Positions 52,960-61,537 of a stretch of DNA of 64,000 nucleotides are shown here, one piece after another; positions within the stretch are counted from its first letter, which is position 1, and every line of letters begins with the position of its first letter. Source of the stretch: Roseateles amylovorans. GTDB lineage: Bacteria; Pseudomonadota; Gammaproteobacteria; Burkholderiales; Burkholderiaceae_C. Below the pieces are notes generated by a model that was given only the letters and a program-made list of their open reading frames with translations, searched no databases and had not been told where the DNA came from. Where the stretch lies: NCBI RefSeq assembly GCF_025398155.2, contig NZ_CP104562.2, positions 1,302,001 to 1,366,000 of the forward strand, written 5' to 3'. Made by a program: the position numbers and the translations under genes.

Positions 52960-53421
52960 GGGGGACTTTTATCGTTCGACGTGGATGAAGCGGCGAGGCG
53001 GCCGGGTGGCCAGCGGCGATGCAAAGAGGGCGGTGAACGGCGTGCATTGAGGCGAGGGCGCCGAGGCGCGAAGCATGCCGGTGATGACCTTCAGAAACCT
53101 GTCGGGTCGCTGACTCGGAACTACTGCGCGAGGTCGCCGACTACGCCAAATGCTTCAGAGGGTGGGCGGTCGCGGACGCGCGTCGCACGGGATCGTTCCG
53201 CAGGTGGGTGGCCGTCGTCCGCGTGATGGATCGAGTCAATCACGCGCAGGACCCGCCGCACGGCGCTCTGGGGCTGCCCTGTGCTGCCTGTCGAGGTGGC
53301 ACTGGGCCGTTTTTGTTGCCACTCCCGTGCCGTCTTGGCGCTCTGCGGCACGGGATCTTCTTTGGTCTTCCTCTGCGGGTCTTGCGCAAGACCCATTTGC
53401 AGCCACGCTGGACACACTCGC
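52960..53421. promoter_or_regulatory. divergent gap with two perfect inverted repeats before the DUF2968 gene
   Basis: 462 bases between the permease start and the DUF2968 start. CCCGTGCCG (53324-53332) and CGGCACGGG (53346-53354) form a 9-bp stem with a 13-base loop. GGGTCTTGCGCAAGACCC (53377-53394) is an 18-bp perfect palindrome, 27 bases before the ATG at 53422. The palindrome could be an operator or a leader hairpin next to the ribosome site. No gene is seen in the rest. Confidence 0.6.
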
Positions 53422-54876
53422 ATGCAATCACCGAACCGATCGTCGCTGTCCCCCGTCCCCCCCTTGGGCGGCCCCGCTTTCCCTTCTCTACTGGCCCGCG
53501 AGGGTCGGGCCCGTGCCTGGCTCGACTGGGCGGCGCAACTGACGGCCCCCTGCGGACGTCCGTTGCTGGCGGTGATGCCGCTGTTGGCCCTGGCTGCGCT
53601 GCACGGGCTGGCGCAGGCGGCGGGCCAGACGGATGGAGCGCCGCCGGCGGCGCCGGTGATGCAGGTGGCTCAGGTGGCCCAGCTCGGTGCGGCCGATGGG
53701 TCGTCCGGGGTGACCCCTTTCGAGGCGACCGTGGTGGCGGAACTGCGGGTGAGGTTGTCTTCCCGCTCGGTGCAGTTGTTGCGCCGGGCGCAGGTGGAGG
53801 GCAACACCATCGAGCTGTGGCTGCACCCGTCGTCGGACACCTATTACGTGGCCGTGAGCAATGCGCAGGGCGACATTCGCCGGGCGTCGAAGTTGAACAA
53901 TGAGCGCAATGCCTGGCTCGGCTTCGATGAGTTCCGACGCCTGGCCTCGCAAGGTGGGTTGCGATCGACGCCATCGACCGAGTCCGCCGCCGCCGTGCTT
54001 CGGACACCGGCACCTGCACCTGCACCGGCTACCGCAGCAGCGGCAGCAGCAACGACGGCAGTCGCATCGGAGGCGCCCCCCTCGAAGCCGGCCATGCCCG
54101 CCCTGCCGGCTGTGCGGCCGGCGAATTCGGGCACGACGGCACCGATGGTCAGCGAGCCGGCTCGGGCGGGTCGCACCGCGCCGGTGCCCGTGCCAGCAGC
54201 GCCGGTCCAAGCCCAAGCCCAAGCCCAAGCCCAACGTCAGGCCCCACCGGTGCCGTCCCCGCAAGCACCGTCGGCCAGCGAGCTGCCAGCCCGTGCTGCG
54301 CCATCGACGGTGGCTGCGCCGCCTTCTGGTGCCCCATCGCGTCTGGCGCAGGAGTTCGCCCGGCTGGAAGAGGCGCAAGCGCTGAAGGCCTTGCGCAAGA
54401 CCGAGAACGGCGAGTTCACCGCCCAGTTGCTGTTCCACAGCGAGACGGCGCAGTACTACGCGGCCATCGCGCATCAGGACGAACTGTGGCGGGTCGTCAA
54501 GACGCAGGACAGCGCGATGGCGGTGAAGAACTATGAGGAGTTCGTCGGGCTCTCGGCGGAGTTGGCGGCCGAGGAGCTTCGGCGGGTCGACCTGGAGGCG
54601 CAGACGCGGGCGGCCGCGCTGGCGCTGGAGGCCGCGCAGCAGCAGGCGCGTCAGCTGTCGGACGATGTGGAGACCGAGCGTCGCTATCGGGCCCTGATCA
54701 ACCAGCAGCAGCAACAGTCCAAGGCGGATCTCTCCGACCTGCAACAGCAACGTCAGGCGCTGCAGGCCCAACTCGAGGCGGAGCGACGGCGCGTGGAAAG
54801 CCTGCGCCAGCAGCTGGATCCGCGGGCGGCTGCCGCCTCCGCGCCGCTGCCACCGGCGCGTCGTCGTACGCCCTGA
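53422..54876 (+). CDS. DUF2968 envelope protein
   Basis: 484 aa from the ATG at 53422 (MQSPNRSS); an upstream frame to 53281 would run through both leader hairpins. A hydrophobic segment (LLAVMPLLALAALHGLAQAAG, ~50-70) is the likely signal or anchor. Ala/Pro/Gln-rich low complexity spans ~190-305. A first copy of the domain (VELRVRLSSRSVQLL ... YYVAVSNAQG) and a second, full DUF2968 (LKALRKTENGEFTAQLLFHSETAQYYAAI ... LWRVVKTQDS) are followed by a Gln-rich coiled coil (~390-470). The family is Burkholderiales-specific, with no assigned role. The internal duplication is unusual. Confidence 0.85.
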   Translation: MQSPNRSSLSPVPPLGGPAFPSLLAREGRARAWLDWAAQLTAPCGRPLLAVMPLLALAALHGLAQAAGQTDGAPPAAPVMQVAQVAQLGAADGSSGVTPFEATVVAELRVRLSSRSVQLLRRAQVEGNTIELWLHPSSDTYYVAVSNAQGDIRRASKLNNERNAWLGFDEFRRLASQGGLRSTPSTESAAAVLRTPAPAPAPATAAAAAATTAVASEAPPSKPAMPALPAVRPANSGTTAPMVSEPARAGRTAPVPVPAAPVQAQAQAQAQRQAPPVPSPQAPSASELPARAAPSTVAAPPSGAPSRLAQEFARLEEAQALKALRKTENGEFTAQLLFHSETAQYYAAIAHQDELWRVVKTQDSAMAVKNYEEFVGLSAELAAEELRRVDLEAQTRAAALALEAAQQQARQLSDDVETERRYRALINQQQQQSKADLSDLQQQRQALQAQLEAERRRVESLRQQLDPRAAAASAPLPPARRRTP

Positions 54877-55109
54877 GCGCCGAGGGGCCGGATCACCGCC
54901 GGGAGGTTCGATCCGGTCCGTCCTGGGCGCGATGACCAGCGGGCTTGGCGACGGCACAGCGGGACGGCGTGGGTGCTGGCGTCGCAGCGCATCGCACCGC
55001 CGGTCCGACCTGCCGCCGTGCCCGGTGCGCATGGCGACCGGACGGCCTACGGGCACCGCATCGGCGCTTCTATCATCGTCCTCGAACTCACCAGCCTTCG
55101 AGGAATTCC

Positions 55110-56078
55110 GTGATCGCTCCCATCGTGCCCCCCGTTGCCGGCCCTCGGTCCCGTCTGCTGTTGCTCATGCCCATGGCGGAGCAGCACCAGGCGCAGTTGC
55201 GACAGCTTTTCGACGTGGTCTATGCCCCCACCGCCGAAATGCGTGCAAAGGCGGTGGCCGAGCAGGGCGATCAGATTGAGCTGGTGCTGACGATTGGCGC
55301 GGTCGGCCTGCGTGCCGACGAGATCGCGGCGATGCCGAAGCTGGGCTTTGCCGCGGCACTCGGCGCGGGTTACGAGAACATCGACATCGCGGCGGCCAAG
55401 GCGCGTGGGGTGGTCCTGGCCAATGGCGCGGGCACCAACGACGCCTGCGTGGCCGACCATGCGATGGCTTTGCTGCTGGCCAGCGTGCGCGCGCTGCCGC
55501 AGCAGGAAAAGGCGCTGCGGGCGGGCATCTGGCGTGATGAGCTGCCGCTGCGTCCGAGCGTGAACGGTCGGCGCCTGGGCATCCTGGGCATGGGCACGAT
55601 CGGCCTGCGCATTGCGCGGCGCGCGCTCGCCTTCGACATGGAGGTGGGCTATCACAACCGCCGGCAGCGCCATGATTCGCAGGGCTGCCAGTACTTTGAC
55701 TCTGTCCTGGGCCTGGCCGAGTGGGCGGACTTTCTCATCGTCGCCGCGCCCGGTGGCCCATCGACCAAGCATCTGGTGAATGCGCAGGTGCTCGCCGCGC
55801 TGGGGCCGAACGGGCACTTGGTCAACATCGCGCGCGGCAGCTTGGTCGATACCCAGGCGCTCGCGCAGGCCTTGGCCGCCGGTCAGCTGGGAGGCGCCGC
55901 GCTGGACGTCTATGAGTCCGAACCGCAGCCGCCGCAGGCGCTGCTGGATTTTCCGAATGTGATCCTGACGCCGCACATCGCGGGCTGGTCGCCCGAGTCG
56001 GTGCAGGCGACGGTGGATCTGTTCGTGACCAACGTGCAGCGCTGGCGTGACGGCCAGGCACCGCTGACGCCGCTCTGA
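55110..56078 (+). CDS. D-isomer-specific 2-hydroxyacid dehydrogenase
   Basis: 322 aa from the GTG at 55110, which has AGGA 6 bases upstream. Rossmann motif LGILGMGTIGLRIARRAL; catalytic Arg in NIARGSLVD, Glu in YESEPQPP and His in LTPHIAGWS. It reduces 2-keto acids with NAD(P)H or the reverse. The close match to glyoxylate/hydroxypyruvate-type reductases in motif spacing is suggestive, but the exact substrate is unresolved. It converges with the YjdM gene 12 bases away. Confidence 0.93.
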   Translation: MIAPIVPPVAGPRSRLLLLMPMAEQHQAQLRQLFDVVYAPTAEMRAKAVAEQGDQIELVLTIGAVGLRADEIAAMPKLGFAAALGAGYENIDIAAAKARGVVLANGAGTNDACVADHAMALLLASVRALPQQEKALRAGIWRDELPLRPSVNGRRLGILGMGTIGLRIARRALAFDMEVGYHNRRQRHDSQGCQYFDSVLGLAEWADFLIVAAPGGPSTKHLVNAQVLAALGPNGHLVNIARGSLVDTQALAQALAAGQLGGAALDVYESEPQPPQALLDFPNVILTPHIAGWSPESVQATVDLFVTNVQRWRDGQAPLTPL

Positions 56079-56090
56079 GCGGCGGCGGGC

Positions 56091-56435
56091 TCAGAGCTTC
56101 TTCACGAACTCCGACTTCAGCCCCATCGCGCCGATGCCGTCGATCTTGCAATCGATGTCGTGGTCGCCGTCGGCCAGTCGGATGTTCTTCACCTTGGTGC
56201 CGACCTTGACCACCAGGGACGAGCCCTTGATCTTGAGGTCCTTGATGACGGTGACGGTGTCGCCGTCCTGCAGCACATTACCTACGGCGTCCTTGATGAC
56301 GCGCACCTCGTCGGCGGGCGCGGCGTCGGACGCCTGGGCGGACCATTCATGGCCGCATTCGGGGCAGACCCACTGGGTGCCGTCCTCGTAGGTGTAGGCG
56401 GATTGGCACTTGGGGCAGGCAGGCAAGGAACTCAT
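56091..56435 (-). CDS. yjdM: zinc-ribbon protein YjdM/PhnA
   Basis: 114 aa, the family length. Two CxxC pairs (CPKCQSAY and CPECGHEW) form the N-terminal zinc ribbon. The C-terminal domain (VIKDAVGNVLQDGDTVTVIKDLKIKGSS ... GTKVKNIRL ... DGIGAMGLKSEFVKK) is the PhnA fold. Formerly linked to alkylphosphonate use, though the E. coli gene is outside the phn operon and its role is not settled. Confidence 0.96.
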   Translation of the reverse strand: MSSLPACPKCQSAYTYEDGTQWVCPECGHEWSAQASDAAPADEVRVIKDAVGNVLQDGDTVTVIKDLKIKGSSLVVKVGTKVKNIRLADGDHDIDCKIDGIGAMGLKSEFVKKL

Positions 56436-56465
56436 GGTGAAGGCCGGGTCAGGAGAGGGATCGGA

Positions 56466-57797
56466 TCAGGCGGCGGTGAGGCGGCCGGTGGGTGAAGGCT
56501 GCAGGGCCTGGACCAGTTCGCCCGCGCTTGGGCGCTGGGTCGGGTCCGGCTGCAGGCAGGCATCGCGCAGGCGGGTCAGCAGGGCCTGTTGAGGCGGGGG
56601 CAGGGCATCGCAGCGGGCCAGCAATTCTTCCAGCAAGCAGCCCAGGGCGCGTACGTCCAGGCGTTTGAAGGCCTCGATCTGAGCGGGCGGGACGGCTGAC
56701 AGGAACGAGGCCGCGCCGAAATCGCCCAACAAGGCCTGACCCTGTCCGTCGTGCAGGATGTTGTGGGCGTAGAGATCCCCATGCAACAGGCCGCGGTCAT
56801 GCAGGTGCTGCAAGGCCGATGCCATGCCCGTGGCGAGCCGCATGGCGGCCTGCGCGGTGAAGCGCAGGTCCGGCGCGTAGACGTCCCGGGTGCAGGAGTC
56901 GAGGCTGGGCGGGCCGGCCAGTGTGGTGAACTCAGGACCGATCAGCGGCATCAGCAGGCCCTGGGTCTGGGCGGGGTGATCGCTGAGGCGGGCCTGGACC
57001 GAGATCAATTGCGGATGCGCACCGGCTTGCAGGCAGGCCGCCAGTTCGCTCTCGGGCAGGCCGTCGCTGGTCAGTCCGCCCTTGAAGAGCTTGAGCGCGA
57101 CCGGGTCGCCCGTCGCTTGGCGCGCGCGGTAGATGTGGCCCGAGGCGCCTTCGCCGAGCAACTGCTCCATCGCCAGGCTGGGCCACGGCACTGCGGGGAT
57201 GGGGGCCTGCCGCAGCGCCGCGGCTTCGTGGTCCAGGCTGAACGGGTTGCCGCCGAATGCGAGCCAGGACAGACGCGGGAGGGTGGGCAGCCAGTCGGGC
57301 AGTGCTTGCAGCTGATTGGCCGAGACGCGCAGCAGTTCAAGGCGCTGGCATTGGGCGAGGCTGTCCGGCAGAGCACGCAGTTGATTGCCGGCGAGCGCGA
57401 GCTTTTGCAGTCGATGGCAGCGGCCGATGGCCTCGGGCAGGGCCTCGATGCGGTTGTCGGTGAGGATCAGCCAGCGCAGCCGGGCGGGCAGCGCGGCGGC
57501 GGGGACGTCACGGATCTGGTTGCTCTTGAAGCCGACCATCTCCAGGTGCTCGCAGCGTCCCAGCACCTCGGGCAGATGGGTGAACTGGTTGTTGGAGCAG
57601 AACAGGATGCGCAGCCGATGCAGGCGCGGCAGGTCGTCCGGCAGCGTGCTGAGCGCGTTGCCGCTCAGGTCCAGGATCTCCAGCGAGTCGGCCAGGGCGT
57701 AGATCGCTTCGGGAAAGGTCTGCAGGCCGGCGGCGGTCAGGGTGAGGCGACGGACGCCCTGCAGGGCGCCGGTGCGCAGTTGCTCCAGAGTATCCAA
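56466..57797 (-). CDS. leucine-rich-repeat protein kinase
   Basis: About 443 aa if translation begins at the TTG at 57797 (giving M-D-T-L-E-Q-L), which has GAGGGA at a proper distance; the ATG at 57863 would add basic, unstructured residues and span the hairpin. Residues ~20-215 hold seven or eight leucine-rich repeats (SLEILDLSGNALSTLPDDL, LQKLALAGNQLRALPDSL). A kinase domain follows: GEGASGHIYRA glycine loop, VALKLF lysine, LLHGDLYAHNIL catalytic loop, LGDFGAAS. HGD in place of HRD is a common bacterial variant. LRR-kinase fusions are rare in bacteria and probably act as signalling or effector-like proteins. Confidence 0.9.
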   Translation of the reverse strand: MDTLEQLRTGALQGVRRLTLTAAGLQTFPEAIYALADSLEILDLSGNALSTLPDDLPRLHRLRILFCSNNQFTHLPEVLGRCEHLEMVGFKSNQIRDVPAAALPARLRWLILTDNRIEALPEAIGRCHRLQKLALAGNQLRALPDSLAQCQRLELLRVSANQLQALPDWLPTLPRLSWLAFGGNPFSLDHEAAALRQAPIPAVPWPSLAMEQLLGEGASGHIYRARQATGDPVALKLFKGGLTSDGLPESELAACLQAGAHPQLISVQARLSDHPAQTQGLLMPLIGPEFTTLAGPPSLDSCTRDVYAPDLRFTAQAAMRLATGMASALQHLHDRGLLHGDLYAHNILHDGQGQALLGDFGAASFLSAVPPAQIEAFKRLDVRALGCLLEELLARCDALPPPQQALLTRLRDACLQPDPTQRPSAGELVQALQPSPTGRLTAA

Positions 57798-57840
57798 ACG
57801 ATGTGTCCCTCGGCCGCGTCGGGATTGGCGGGCGGCAATG

Positions 57841-57870
57841 AAAAAGCCCCGACGCGTGGGCATGGGGGCT
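57841..57870 (-). terminator. terminator-like hairpin in the leader of the LRR-kinase gene
   Basis: On the minus strand AGCCCC (57870-57865) pairs with GGGGCT (57850-57845), followed by TTTTTC. It looks like a Rho-independent terminator but lies only 44 bases before the kinase start and no minus-strand gene lies just upstream. A second inverted repeat, GCCGACG/CGTCGGC, lies near 57902-57938. This suggests attenuation, or a stop for a short unseen transcript. Confidence 0.5.
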
Positions 57871-58038
57871 GACAAGTGTAGGGGGATGGCGCTGGGGGAG
57901 GGCCGACGCCAAATCAATGAAAAAGCTTGTTCGTCGGCGTCCGGAAATAACTTGTTTTTGTGTACGCTCTTTCCGCTTTGCGTTCAGACGCCATCGCGTT
58001 TGGCTGCTTTCTGATTCCTCATTCTTTGTATCAACATC

Positions 58039-58704
58039 ATGAAGAGAGTATTGCTCGTTGTCTTCGCCCTGGCGTCTGCGCTGGGCACTGCCACTGCGGC
58101 ATCGCCAGTCGGCCCTACAGAGATCTTCAAGGTGGTGACGGGCGCCTACGACAAGGTGATGCAGGACGATCCCGCAACCGCCCGGAAGATGCTGCGCGAC
58201 GTTCTCGCCAATGCGCGATATCAAGACGATGCCCGAGGCCTGTCGTTGGCTTATGTGGCGTTGGCAGACATCGAGAAGTTTGAAGCGGCGGGATCTCCGT
58301 TGCCTTTTGATGGCACGCATGTGGGCGCCGCGGGCAACAAATTTGAATCGGTGGTGACCGGGGCCAGCACGCCCCAGGCATTGGCCTACCTGCAGGCGGC
58401 CGAGCAACAGCTGTTGCGGCAAGAGAGCCCGGCGGTCCAGGCGGGCGACGACTTTGCGTTGAGCGCCCTCTGGTTTGAAATGGCCAGCATCTATGGCCGC
58501 GTGCCGGACACAACAAAGTTGTGTGGCGCTCTGAGCAAGAGCCTGGAATTTCACTTGCTGGGGACTTCCAAGCACCCCGGCGAGCCGGTCATTCTCTTCG
58601 GGCGGCCCGGCACCTCGGAGCAGTTTCAGAAAGTGATCGAATTCCGAAAGAAGGCAAACCAATGCGTGGGAAGGCATGCCAGCGGGGCGGAGGCACCGAA
58701 ATGA
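58039..58704 (+). CDS. secreted helical protein of unknown function
   Basis: 221 aa. Signal peptide MKRVLLVVFALASALGTATA with cleavage after Ala20 or Ala21, so periplasmic or secreted. Mature part is alpha-helical with TPR-like spacing (DPATARKMLRDVLANARYQDD, LSLAYVALADIEKFE, QALAYLQAAEQQLL) and two Cys (LCGAL, NQCVGR). No family recognised. AT-rich DNA upstream (TGTTTTTGTGTACGC) could be its promoter. Convergent with the tRNA genes. Confidence 0.8.
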   Translation: MKRVLLVVFALASALGTATAASPVGPTEIFKVVTGAYDKVMQDDPATARKMLRDVLANARYQDDARGLSLAYVALADIEKFEAAGSPLPFDGTHVGAAGNKFESVVTGASTPQALAYLQAAEQQLLRQESPAVQAGDDFALSALWFEMASIYGRVPDTTKLCGALSKSLEFHLLGTSKHPGEPVILFGRPGTSEQFQKVIEFRKKANQCVGRHASGAEAPK

Positions 58705-58774
58705 CGTTTTCAGTGTCTTGCCGCTGAGGTGGCAATTCGAGCTGCTACGACAGCTCAGCCTGTTTCCTGGCGGG

Positions 58775-58814
58775 AAAAGAAAAAGCCCCCGACACCTTGC
58801 GATATTGGGGGCTT
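58775..58814 (-). terminator. Rho-independent terminator of the tRNA-Asn genes
   Basis: AAGCCCCC and GGGGGCTT (58783-58790 and 58807-58814) form an 8-bp stem; on the minus strand it is followed by TTTTTCTTTT. It lies 7 bases after the CCA end of the first tRNA. The stem may also serve the plus-strand gene that ends at 58704. Confidence 0.9.
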
Positions 58815-58820
58815 CAATTT

Positions 58821-58896
58821 TGGCTCCTCGACCTGGGCTCGAACCAGGGACCTACGGATTAACAGTCCGGCGCTCTACCGACTGAGCTATCGAGGA
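58821..58896 (-). tRNA. tRNA-Asn (GUU)
   Basis: 76 bases on the minus strand including an encoded CCA. Acceptor TCCTCGA pairs with TCGAGGA. D-loop AGCTCAGTCGGTAGAGC, anticodon loop CTGTTAA (GTT, Asn), T-arm GGTTCGAGC. It differs from the second copy only in the acceptor stem. Confidence 0.98.
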
Positions 58897-58968
58897 AATG
58901 TACTGATCAGATCCTGTCGATCTGAATTCTTGGGCCGCGGTCTTCGGTCGGACCTTGGCTGAAATAGA

Positions 58969-58990
58969 ACGAAGGTCCTAAGACCTTCGT
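58969..58990 (-). terminator. hairpin between the two tRNA-Asn genes
   Basis: ACGAAGGTC and GACCTTCGT form a perfect 9-bp stem with a 4-base loop, followed on the minus strand by TCTATTTC. It lies 10 bases after the CCA end of the second tRNA. It is either a weak terminator or a processing hairpin in a two-tRNA transcript. Confidence 0.65.
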
Positions 58991-59000
58991 CATCTGATCT

Positions 59001-59076
59001 TGGCTCCCCGACCTGGGCTCGAACCAGGGACCTACGGATTAACAGTCCGGCGCTCTACCGACTGAGCTATCGGGGA
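59001..59076 (-). tRNA. tRNA-Asn (GUU), second copy
   Basis: 76 bases on the minus strand, with encoded CCA. Acceptor TCCCCGA/TCGGGGA; all other parts are identical to the other copy, 104 bases away. Both mutations in the stem are compensatory (T to C on one side, A to G on the other), so both genes are under selection. Confidence 0.98.
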
Positions 59077-59112
59077 TCAGAGCCTAAGAGTATACACAGA
59101 AAAGTCAGCGCT

Positions 59113-61314
59113 TCACAAGACCCACTCCACGGACGCTCGCCATGTGCGACCCGCGAGCGGATAGAGGTACACATGGTCGTACTGATAAGGCGACTCGCGC
59201 CACGCGCGTCGATCGGTGACGTTGTCCACCCCGACTCGCCAGATCAGCAACTGCCGCCCGATGTTCTGCTCATAGCGTGCGCCCAGGTCCAGTCGGGTCC
59301 AGCTGGGAATGCTCAGGCTGTTGTCCGGCAGCACCATGCGACGACCTTCATAGACCACGCCCGCCTGGAGCTCCAGGCCGGGCAGTCCGACCTGCTGTCG
59401 CGCCTGCAATTTGAGGACGGTCTCCGGTACGTTGGTGGGCTTGAGGCCATTCAATGCGGCGTCGTCGCTGCCATGGCGGCGCGCCCGCAGCTTCATTGCG
59501 CTGGCCTGGATGCCGCCGCCCTGCCACTTCAGGTCGGCCTGCGCCTCCATACCGCGATGGTCCTGCGTGCCGTCGAGACGACGCACCAGGTTGCCGTCGG
59601 CATCGGCTTGCACATCGCGCCAAGCGGGCTTGCTGATGTCGAAGTAATTGATCGACCAGTCCACCGTCCGGCTGCCCGATTTGAGGCCGATCTCCCACTG
59701 CTTGCTGCGCATCGCGGGCAAGGCCTGGCCCTTGTTGAGATAGTCCGGTCGGTTCGGCACAACATCCGATTCAATGCCTTCGCCCCAGCTCGCATAGGCC
59801 AGCAGTTGCGGATCGATGGCAAAGCTCAGCCCCAGCCAGGGCGTGGTGACGGACTGCCGATAGCCGGTGGGCGCCTCCTCGCCAGCGGCCGCGTTGACCA
59901 GGATGCTGTCGCGGTGGAGTCGGGTGTGACGCACACCCAGCCACGCTTGCCAGCGCTCGTTGAGTTGCACCGCGTCGCGCAGGTACAGCTCGGTGCTGCG
60001 TTCGTCGCGGTTGGTGTTGGTGCTGAGCAGGTCGGGTTGCGGATCGTTCTGGAGCGAGCCGTCGATGCTGCCTGGGCCGACGCCGTTGTAGGCCTGCCCT
60101 TGCAGGCGGCTCTTGAAGCGGCTGAAGAGCACGCCGGTGGTGAGCTCGTGGGTCAGGCCTCCCATGCGAAGACGGCCCTGGGCGGACAGATCGAGCGCGT
60201 CGCTGCGGCGGCTCTCGTTGTCGCTGCGGAAATCGTATTGATCGAAGGTGCCGTCGGAGCAGTAGGCGCTGTAGTTGTCCTCCTTGCCGCAACCGAACGG
60301 ATAGGCGAGCCGGTCATCGGTGGTCAGCCGCTGGGTGGCGACGTGCGCCTGCAGCTTCCAGTCCGCATCCAGACGATGTTGCACTCGCAGCGACGCGGTG
60401 CGGCCCTCGAAGACCACCGGTCGGCTCCAGCGCTGATTGTTGAGGTTGGTGCGCGGATCGATGGTCTTTGCATCCGGCAGCACGCTGCCGAGCAGGCTGA
60501 AGCCCGGCTGGCTGGGTTGGCTTTGGCGGTTGAGTTCGACCTCGGCCTCGACCAGCGTGTCGGGCGTCACGCGCCAATCGCCGGCGACGGCCATCAGCCA
60601 GCGGCTGCCCTTGGCGTCGCGGGTTTCCGGATCGAGGTGGGCGGCGTTCAAGTTGACCCGCAGGCCGAAGGCCTTGTCATTGCCGCGGCCGTCGCTGAAG
60701 CGATGGCTCCAGTCCATCGACGATTCCACCGTGCCGCGCTCGCTGACGCCCAGGCTGAGGCTGGTCAGCTCGACGGTGGGCCGCTTCACGACCAGGTTCA
60801 CCAAACCACCGGGCGCGCTGGTGCCGGCCTGGATGCCACTGGTGCCCTTCAGCACTTCGATGCTGCTCTTGTTGCTCAGCGGCAGCGCGGTGTCCGCGCT
60901 GATCGGCAGGCCGTCGCGGCGGTAGTTGAAGCGGTTGTCCAGGTCATAGCCGCGGATCTTGAGATACGAAACGTAGCCCGGCGAGTTGTAGCTGTCGCCC
61001 ACGCTGGCATCCAGCAGCGCGAGGCCGGAGAGTTGGCTCAGGCCGCGCTCGGCCAGCCGCTCGCTGCTGATGATGGCGGCCTGCATCGGCAGCTTGGCGA
61101 CGGGGGTGTCGCCGAAGCCGCTCAGCGCGACCGGGGCTTCCGACGCGCCTTTGATGACGACGCTGGGCAGCGCGGTGTTGCCGGTGGGCTTGTCCGAGGA
61201 CGCCGATTGAGCGGCCGCGTGCAGGCCGAAGCCGCCGGCGATCAGCGCGATCGCGAGTTGGTTCAGCCGCAGAGCGGGGAGGGTGGGGAGGAAGGAAACA
61301 GACGAAATTGCCAT
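59113..61314 (-). CDS. TonB-dependent outer-membrane receptor under TPP-riboswitch control
   Basis: 733 aa from the ATG at 61314, which gives a signal peptide (LAIALIAGGFGLHAAAQSA); a GTG at 61389 is also possible. The plug domain has QAAIISSERLAERGLSQLSGL, SYLKIRGYDL and IEVLKGTSGIQAGTSAPGGLVNLVVKRP. A 22-strand-type barrel follows, ending ... TWRASVEWVL with the terminal aromatic typical of outer-membrane proteins. By sequence it falls with siderophore receptors. The TPP riboswitch just upstream instead points to thiamine or a precursor as the ligand. No TonB or inner-membrane transporter genes are near. Confidence 0.92.
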   Translation of the reverse strand: MAISSVSFLPTLPALRLNQLAIALIAGGFGLHAAAQSASSDKPTGNTALPSVVIKGASEAPVALSGFGDTPVAKLPMQAAIISSERLAERGLSQLSGLALLDASVGDSYNSPGYVSYLKIRGYDLDNRFNYRRDGLPISADTALPLSNKSSIEVLKGTSGIQAGTSAPGGLVNLVVKRPTVELTSLSLGVSERGTVESSMDWSHRFSDGRGNDKAFGLRVNLNAAHLDPETRDAKGSRWLMAVAGDWRVTPDTLVEAEVELNRQSQPSQPGFSLLGSVLPDAKTIDPRTNLNNQRWSRPVVFEGRTASLRVQHRLDADWKLQAHVATQRLTTDDRLAYPFGCGKEDNYSAYCSDGTFDQYDFRSDNESRRSDALDLSAQGRLRMGGLTHELTTGVLFSRFKSRLQGQAYNGVGPGSIDGSLQNDPQPDLLSTNTNRDERSTELYLRDAVQLNERWQAWLGVRHTRLHRDSILVNAAAGEEAPTGYRQSVTTPWLGLSFAIDPQLLAYASWGEGIESDVVPNRPDYLNKGQALPAMRSKQWEIGLKSGSRTVDWSINYFDISKPAWRDVQADADGNLVRRLDGTQDHRGMEAQADLKWQGGGIQASAMKLRARRHGSDDAALNGLKPTNVPETVLKLQARQQVGLPGLELQAGVVYEGRRMVLPDNSLSIPSWTRLDLGARYEQNIGRQLLIWRVGVDNVTDRRAWRESPYQYDHVYLYPLAGRTWRASVEWVL

Positions 61315-61404
61315 CGATATGCCGAAGCCAGTGATGCGATGGCAGGTCGGCAAACCGGACACGCCGATGAGAAGTCGGGTGTCGGACACGAAAGGTGTCG
61401 GATG

Positions 61405-61537
61405 GCGTGCTTCCCTGCGCGAGGATTACCTCGGGCCGCAGATCACGCTGCGGCCTGGCAGCCGAAGCCGCTGATCAGGTTCAAAGGGACTTTCTCAGCC
61501 GGTCCGCCGATTCATCAGCAGCGCCAGCACCCCTAGC
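61405..61537 (-). ncRNA. TPP (THI-box) riboswitch with an inserted double hairpin
   Basis: Read on the minus strand: GGGGTGC, a P3 arm, GGCTGAGAAAGTCCC, then TTTGAACCTGATC, a P5-like GAGGTAATCCTC and GCGCAGGGAAGC. These match the conserved P2, CUGAGA, ACCUGAUC, UAAU loop and GCGuAGGGA elements of TPP aptamers in order. About 40 bases are inserted between CTGATC and GAGG and form two hairpins: GCGGC-TTCG-GCTGC and GGCCGCA...TGCGGCC. The receptor gene starts 90 bases further on, so TPP should lower its expression. Confidence 0.88.

Noticed and set aside
59113..61389. GTG at 61389 as the start of the TonB receptor
   Set aside because: It lies just 15 bases from the end of the riboswitch and adds residues that do not improve the signal peptide; the ATG at 61314 is preferred, though not proven.
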